Assembly: GCF_003945545.1 (NCBI RefSeq) | Contig: NZ_CP029617.1 | Span: 4,883,001-4,947,000, forward strand | Origin: Streptomyces sp. WAC 01529 | GTDB taxonomy: Bacteria > Actinomycetota > Actinomycetes > Streptomycetales > Streptomycetaceae | Direction of reading: 5' to 3' | Length of the DNA stretch: 64,000 bases | Notes under the pieces: model-generated | The model's database searches: none | The model's input: the letters and a program-made list of their open reading frames with translations, nothing else | What the model was told of the DNA's origin: nothing | In this document: one piece after another, positions 60,173-64,000 of the stretch | How the letters are laid out: each line of letters starts with the position of its first letter | Numbering within the stretch: the first letter of the stretch is position 1 | Program-made: the position numbers and the translations under genes

Positions 60173-62098
60173 CTACAGCGGCGGCAGCTCCTCCCGTATC
60201 GCCGCGCGGAGGCGCAACGTGGTGACCAGGCGCTGGAACGCCTCCGACCAGTAGCTTCCCGCCCCCGGTGACGCGTCCTCCGGTTCGTCGGGTATCGCCG
60301 TGAGCGCTTCCAGGCGGACCGCTTCCGCCGGGTCGAGGCAGCGTTCCGCGAGGCCCATGACCCCGCTGAAGCTCCAGGGGTAACTGCCCGCGTCCCGCGC
60401 GATGTTCAGGGCGTCCACGACCGCTCGGCCCAGTGGCTCGGACCAGGGGACCGCGCATACGCCGAGGAGCTGAAACGCCTCGGACAGGCCGTGCGAGGCG
60501 ATGAAACCGGCCACCCAGTCCGCCCGTTCCGCAGTGGGCAGTGCGGCGAGGAGCTTGGCGCGCTCGGCGAGCGATACGGCCCCCGGGCCCGCGGCTTCCG
60601 GCGCCGCGGGCCTGCCGAGCAGGGCCCTGGACCAGGTCGCGTCGCGCTGCCGTACGGCAGCGCGGCACCACGCGGCGTGCAGCTCGCCCCGCCAGTCGTC
60701 GGCCACCGGGAGCGCCACTATCTGGGCCGGGGTGCGGTTGCCGAGCCGCGCGGGCCAGGTGGCGAGCGGGGCCGCTTCCACCAACTGGCCCAGCCACCAG
60801 GAGCGTTCGCCGCGCCCGGCGGGGGGCTTGGGGACCACGCCGTCCCGTTCCATCGCCACGTCGCACTCGTGCGGCGCCTCGACCATGAGGGTCGGCGTAC
60901 TGGATACGTGGTCCACGGCCACGCAGGAGGCGGCCCGGGACGCCATCCGCCCGGCCAGTGCCGATTCGGGGAGCGCGGAGAGCAGTTCCGCCGCGGTGGC
61001 GCGGACGTTGCGGCTGCGGTCGGTGAGCGCCTGCTCCAGGAACGGCTCGTCCGCGGCGGAGAGGCCGGTGCGGAGCGAGTCGAGGAACATCAGGCGGTCC
61101 TCCGCCCGTTCCGTCGGCCAGGTCGTGGCGAGCAGGTCCCGGGCGGCGTGGGGGTCGTGGGCGCGGAGTGCGGCGAGGAGGGCCACCCGCTCCGCGAAGA
61201 GGCCTTCCTCCCAGAGCCGTTGGGTCTGGGCTGCGTCATCCGCGGCGGGCAGTGCCATGCCGCTGCCCGGGGTGGCGCGGAGGGCGAACTTCCAGTCCGG
61301 GTTGAGCCGGGCGAGCCACAGGGCTCTGGGTCCCGCGAAGGTGAGCGCCTGGGGGCGCAGGTCCGTACGGCCGCGAGCCGCGTTGAGGAGGGCGGGCAGC
61401 AGCTCGGGCGGCGCCCCGTAGCCCCGGGTGTTGGCCAGGGCCAGCCACTGGGGGAGGAGTTCCATCAGGTCCGGAGTGGCGCCTCGCCTGCCGCCGCTGC
61501 CGGTGCCGGGCTGGTCGGTGAGGAGCGTGGCGAGCCTGCGCCGGGCCGCGGGCGGCAAGGGCGGCCTGGGGTCCTTCGCCGCGGGCTCGGGCGGGGCGGC
61601 GGCCGGCACGGGGCGCAGTCCCGCCCTGCGTCGGACCGTCTGCACGGCTGCCTCGTCCAGGAGCGCGATCGGCGCCTCCTTGCCGGGGGCGTGCAGGGCG
61701 GCCGGCAGCGCGCGTCGATCAGTACCGAGCAGCGCAGCGGTGACCAGCTCCTCCCAGGAGGGGGGCGGGGGCGTTTGCTCGTCCCGAGGGGGGTGGGGGG
61801 TGGCCTGATCGTCCCGAGGGGTGTGGGGAGTGGTTACCCGGTTCCGAGGGGCGTGCGGGGCGGCCGGGTGGTCCTGAGAGGGGCCCGGGACCGGCGGGTT
61901 GTCCAGGGGAGGGTGCGGGGTGGGCAGGTTGTCCCGGAAGGGATGCAGGGTGGCCAGGTCTTCCTGGGAGGGATGCGGAGCTGCCCGGTCCTCCCGGGTA
62001 AGGCCGGGCGGGGTCGGCTCATCCCGGGGCAAGGGCGGGGTGGCCGGGGTCTGGCGAGAGGTGGGTGAGGGCGTGGTCCTCGTGGCAGGGCTGGGCAT
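60173..62098 (-). CDS. DUF5691 family protein with N-terminal 10-residue repeats
   Basis: About 641 residues from ATG 62098, with GAGGAGG upstream. The first 113 residues are Pro/His/Asp-rich tandem repeats (consensus P-R-D-D-x-A-T-P-H-P). The conserved body begins SWEELVTAALLGTDRR and contains helical-repeat-like segments (LLATTWPTERAEDRLMFLDSL, LTDRSRNVRATAAELLSAL), resembling HEAT-type scaffolds. There is no catalytic motif. It lies 23 nt after the SWIM gene and across from a MoxR-type ATPase, a recurrent actinobacterial neighbourhood. I name the family from memory of this context. Confidence 0.85.
   Translation of the reverse strand: MPSPATRTTPSPTSRQTPATPPLPRDEPTPPGLTREDRAAPHPSQEDLATLHPFRDNLPTPHPPLDNPPVPGPSQDHPAAPHAPRNRVTTPHTPRDDQATPHPPRDEQTPPPPSWEELVTAALLGTDRRALPAALHAPGKEAPIALLDEAAVQTVRRRAGLRPVPAAAPPEPAAKDPRPPLPPAARRRLATLLTDQPGTGSGGRRGATPDLMELLPQWLALANTRGYGAPPELLPALLNAARGRTDLRPQALTFAGPRALWLARLNPDWKFALRATPGSGMALPAADDAAQTQRLWEEGLFAERVALLAALRAHDPHAARDLLATTWPTERAEDRLMFLDSLRTGLSAADEPFLEQALTDRSRNVRATAAELLSALPESALAGRMASRAASCVAVDHVSSTPTLMVEAPHECDVAMERDGVVPKPPAGRGERSWWLGQLVEAAPLATWPARLGNRTPAQIVALPVADDWRGELHAAWCRAAVRQRDATWSRALLGRPAAPEAAGPGAVSLAERAKLLAALPTAERADWVAGFIASHGLSEAFQLLGVCAVPWSEPLGRAVVDALNIARDAGSYPWSFSGVMGLAERCLDPAEAVRLEALTAIPDEPEDASPGAGSYWSEAFQRLVTTLRLRAAIREELPPL
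61760..62029 (-). repeat. 30-nt coding tandem repeat in the DUF5691 gene
   Basis: About nine degenerate copies of a 10-residue unit ending in PHP, directly before the conserved domain. The last unit (SWEEL) is the start of the domain itself, so the array may have grown from it. Confidence 0.8.
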
Positions 62099-62121
62099 CT
62101 GTTCCTCCTCGCGTTCGTTCC

Positions 62122-63462
62122 TCAGCACAGCGGCACCGTCTCTCCCGTGCCCTGGGGCCAGGCCGCCAAGGGGGTGAAGCCCCGGTGGCCGCACTCGCCG
62201 AACACCGTCAGCGGTGCGCCTCCGGACAGGGCGATCAGGCGCCAGAGACCCGGCGAGGGAGTCGCGGGCGCTATGGGGAGCGCCGACGTGCCGTCCGCGT
62301 CGGCCAGTTGCCATCCGGTGTCGGTCCGGGCCGGTATGACCTCGGAGAGCGTCGCGGGCCAGGACTCCAGCCAGGGATCGTCCCGCAGCGCCTCGCCGTA
62401 CAGGGCGGCTGCCTCCTCCGTCCGTACCCCCGGTGGACGCTCTGCCGTGGGCGCCGGGGCCGTGAACTGCTCGCCCAGGTCCGCCCGCGGCTGCCGCGCG
62501 CCCGGGTATCCGGTCAGCTCCGCGTCGAGCGCGAGGCCCACCGGCAGGGCGAGCGTCGGGGCGCGGCCCGCGGCGCCGTAGGAGAGGAGCAGCGCGGTGC
62601 GTCCGGAGTCCGTGCCGTAGAGCCAGATGCGGCGCGTGGTCAGCTTGCTGTCCGCCGTGTCGTATTGCGCGAGGACCAACCAGTGGTCCCGCAGCGGGGG
62701 ATTCTCCGGCTGGGCGGGCAGGCCGACGCGGGAGCGGACCGTGGCCGCCAGCTCGTGCGGCAACTGGTCACGGCGGAGCCAGCCCTGGTCGAGGAGGTGC
62801 AGCAGGGCGCACTCCTCCAGAAGGCGCACCGGCCAGCCCGGACCCGAGGAAGGTATCGCCCCCAACTCCCGTACCCGCGCGGCCAGTCCCGGCGCCTGCG
62901 CGTCGACCATGCGGGCCGCCGTCTCCTCCCACAGGCCATACCCCGACCGCTCGGCCGAGGCCGTGCCGGCGCGCAGCAGGTCGGCCAGGCGCTGCTCCAG
63001 CTCCGTCGCCCCCGCCGTGATCCGCTCGGCCCGCTTCTCCGCTCTCCTGCGCGCCGCGTCAGCGTCCGCCGCGGGCGGAGCGGGCGAACTCCGCTTTTCC
63101 TCCGCTCTCTTGCGGCGGGACGCCAGCCACTCCTCGGCCCAGGCGGGCGGCGCCCCGTCCGGCACGGTGCCGTCGCCGCCCGACCAGATCAGCAGCAGTC
63201 CCAGCGCGTGCTTGCACGGGAACTTGCGGCTCGGGCAACTGCACTTGTACGCCGGACCCGCCGCGTCCGCGATGTCCACGACCGTCCGGTACGGCTTGCT
63301 GCCGCTGCCTTTGCACAGCCCCCACACCGCCCCCTCGTCAGAACTGCCCGCCTCCGACCATGGGCCGGCGACGCCGAGTTTGCTCCCCGCCTTGCGTGAC
63401 GGAGCGTCAGGCGCCAGTGCCAGCACCTGATCCGCCGTCCAGCGCACCCCCTGCTGAGTCAT
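62122..63462 (-). CDS. SWIM zinc finger domain protein
   Basis: 446 residues, ATG start. The SWIM motif CxCxnCxH is YKCSCPSRKFPCKHALGLLL at about residues 72-91, typical of proteins that bind nucleic acid or protein through one zinc. A basic helical segment (RRKRAEEKR..., AEKRAERI) follows, then a large uncharacterised alpha/beta region. The promoter on the minus strand is a perfect TTGTCAGTG-N8-TACCTT ending 6 nt before the ATG, so a leaderless, damage-inducible transcript is predicted. It is the first gene of a unit with DUF5691. Confidence 0.9.
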   Translation of the reverse strand: MTQQGVRWTADQVLALAPDAPSRKAGSKLGVAGPWSEAGSSDEGAVWGLCKGSGSKPYRTVVDIADAAGPAYKCSCPSRKFPCKHALGLLLIWSGGDGTVPDGAPPAWAEEWLASRRKRAEEKRSSPAPPAADADAARRRAEKRAERITAGATELEQRLADLLRAGTASAERSGYGLWEETAARMVDAQAPGLAARVRELGAIPSSGPGWPVRLLEECALLHLLDQGWLRRDQLPHELAATVRSRVGLPAQPENPPLRDHWLVLAQYDTADSKLTTRRIWLYGTDSGRTALLLSYGAAGRAPTLALPVGLALDAELTGYPGARQPRADLGEQFTAPAPTAERPPGVRTEEAAALYGEALRDDPWLESWPATLSEVIPARTDTGWQLADADGTSALPIAPATPSPGLWRLIALSGGAPLTVFGECGHRGFTPLAAWPQGTGETVPLC

Positions 63463-63468
63463 GTCTCG

Positions 63469-63491
63469 AAGGTAGGTCCCGCCACTGACAA
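63469..63491 (-). promoter_or_regulatory. TTGTCAGTG-type promoter of the SWIM gene
   Basis: On the minus strand: TTGTCAGTG (63491-63483), 8 nt, TACCTT (63474-63469), 6 nt before the ATG. Same layout as the pcrA promoter. Confidence 0.82.
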
Positions 63492-63540
63492 TTGACCTGG
63501 GCGCGACTATTTATGCAGGTCAGAGGCGTGCGAGGGGCGA

Positions 63541-63563
63541 TTGTCAGTGGCGTGGTGCACGGT
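63541..63563 (+). promoter_or_regulatory. TTGTCAGTG-type promoter of the MoxR gene
   Basis: TTGTCAGTG (63541-63549), 8 nt, CACGGT (63558-63563), a weaker -10. With the site at 63483-63491 it forms a 13-bp inverted repeat (63480-63492 and 63540-63552), so both divergent genes have the same element. Confidence 0.68.
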
Positions 63564-63615
63564 GGAGACACATCCGGGCCAGACGTGCCCGGGCGAGCTG
63601 GAGGGGGATCGCTCC

Positions 63616-64000
63616 ATGACCGTTTCCGTCGACGCGCCGACGTCCGCGACCGCGAATCCGTCGAATCCGTCCGGGGTGCTGCGCCCCCACGCCGAGCACG
63701 CCTTCGCCGCCGAACTGGCCGCGCTCGCCGCGCAGGACGACCGCCCGAGGCCGCAGCGGTGGAAGCTCTCGCCGTGGGCGGTGGCGACGTATCTGCTCGG
63801 CGGCGAGCTGCCCGACGGCACCGTGATCACCCCGAAGTACGTGGGGCCGCGCCGCATAGTCGAGGTCGCCGTCACCACGCTCGCCACCGACCGCGCCCTG
63901 CTGCTGCTCGGCGTGCCCGGCACCGCCAAGACCTGGGTCTCCGAGCATCTGGCCGCGGCGGTCAGCGGTGACTCGACACTGCTCGTGCAGGGCACGGCGG
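63616..64000 (+). CDS. MoxR-type AAA ATPase (3' end outside window)
   Basis: Partial: 128 residues visible from ATG 63616, with GGAGGGGG upstream. The N-terminus PHAEHAFAAELAALAAQDDR precedes LSPWAVATYLLGG and the Walker A LLLLGVPGTAKTWVSEHL (GVPGTAKT). The match is to the AAA/MoxR ATPases that sit beside SWIM, DUF5691, DUF5682 and VWA genes in actinobacteria; the latter two would be expected just beyond the window. A chaperone-like or conflict-system motor is plausible but unproven. Confidence 0.85.
   Translation, partial: MTVSVDAPTSATANPSNPSGVLRPHAEHAFAAELAALAAQDDRPRPQRWKLSPWAVATYLLGGELPDGTVITPKYVGPRRIVEVAVTTLATDRALLLLGVPGTAKTWVSEHLAAAVSGDSTLLVQGTA

Overview
The window is a GC-rich actinobacterial chromosome segment and is almost certainly from a Streptomyces. 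The reasons are codon third positions that are nearly all G/C, frequent GTG starts, LAETG sortase signals, a WhiD/BldM developmental pair, a His-tailed GroEL1 behind two CIRCE operators, and five clustered Ser/Thr kinases. The gene order looks like the conserved core region of Streptomyces chromosomes around groEL1, whiD, guaB, guaA and pcrA; this synteny is recalled, not searched. I see no prophage, IS element, tRNA, rRNA or CRISPR array.

Layout. 1-5.0 kb: an alpha/beta hydrolase cut by the window edge, then the t6A genes tsaE, tsaB, rimI and tsaD, with a divergent L,D-transpeptidase-like protein that lacks the catalytic Cys. 5.1-12 kb: a methyltransferase, a lipoprotein polysaccharide deacetylase, groES-groEL1, and a divergent SDR/LysR pair. 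12-17.2 kb: the developmental block whiD (minus), bldM (with a sigma-BldN type promoter), an ECF sigma factor matching ShbA, guaB and guaB3. 17.2-21.7 kb: a nucleotide-sugar dehydrogenase homologue that has lost three catalytic residues, glpD, and a serine hydrolase. 21.8-32.1 kb: five consecutive membrane Ser/Thr kinase genes, the second a pseudokinase; all have an extracytoplasmic C-terminal module. 32.2-39.3 kb: succinate-semialdehyde dehydrogenase, a GMC oxidoreductase, a sortase-anchored protein, a small membrane protein and two paralogous lipoproteins. 40-43.5 kb: AroQ chorismate mutase behind a leader-peptide attenuator, guaA, a PPOX-fold protein and a class II aldolase pseudogene. 43.6-49.4 kb: membrane proteins, then divergent PspC-domain genes, one of them a PspC-histidine kinase followed by its LuxR-type regulator. 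49.5-59.1 kb: two NlpC/P60 hydrolases (one behind a c-di-AMP riboswitch), pcrA, an M23 peptidase and a lipase. 59.5-64 kb: a B12-binding mutase subunit (icmB-like), then DUF5691 and SWIM zinc-finger genes divergent from a MoxR-type AAA ATPase cut by the window end.

How the genes work together. Much of the window is about cell-wall remodelling and development: deacetylase, Ldt-like protein, kinase cluster, sortase substrate, NlpC/P60 and M23 enzymes, WhiD/BldM/ShbA. A second theme is nucleotide supply: guaB, guaB3 and guaA. The most notable regulatory signals are (i) TTGTC-type promoters, like the RecA-independent (PafBC) DNA-damage promoters, in front of pcrA, the SWIM gene and, more weakly, the MoxR gene; and (ii) a probably leaderless aromatic-residue leader peptide plus terminator upstream of aroQ.
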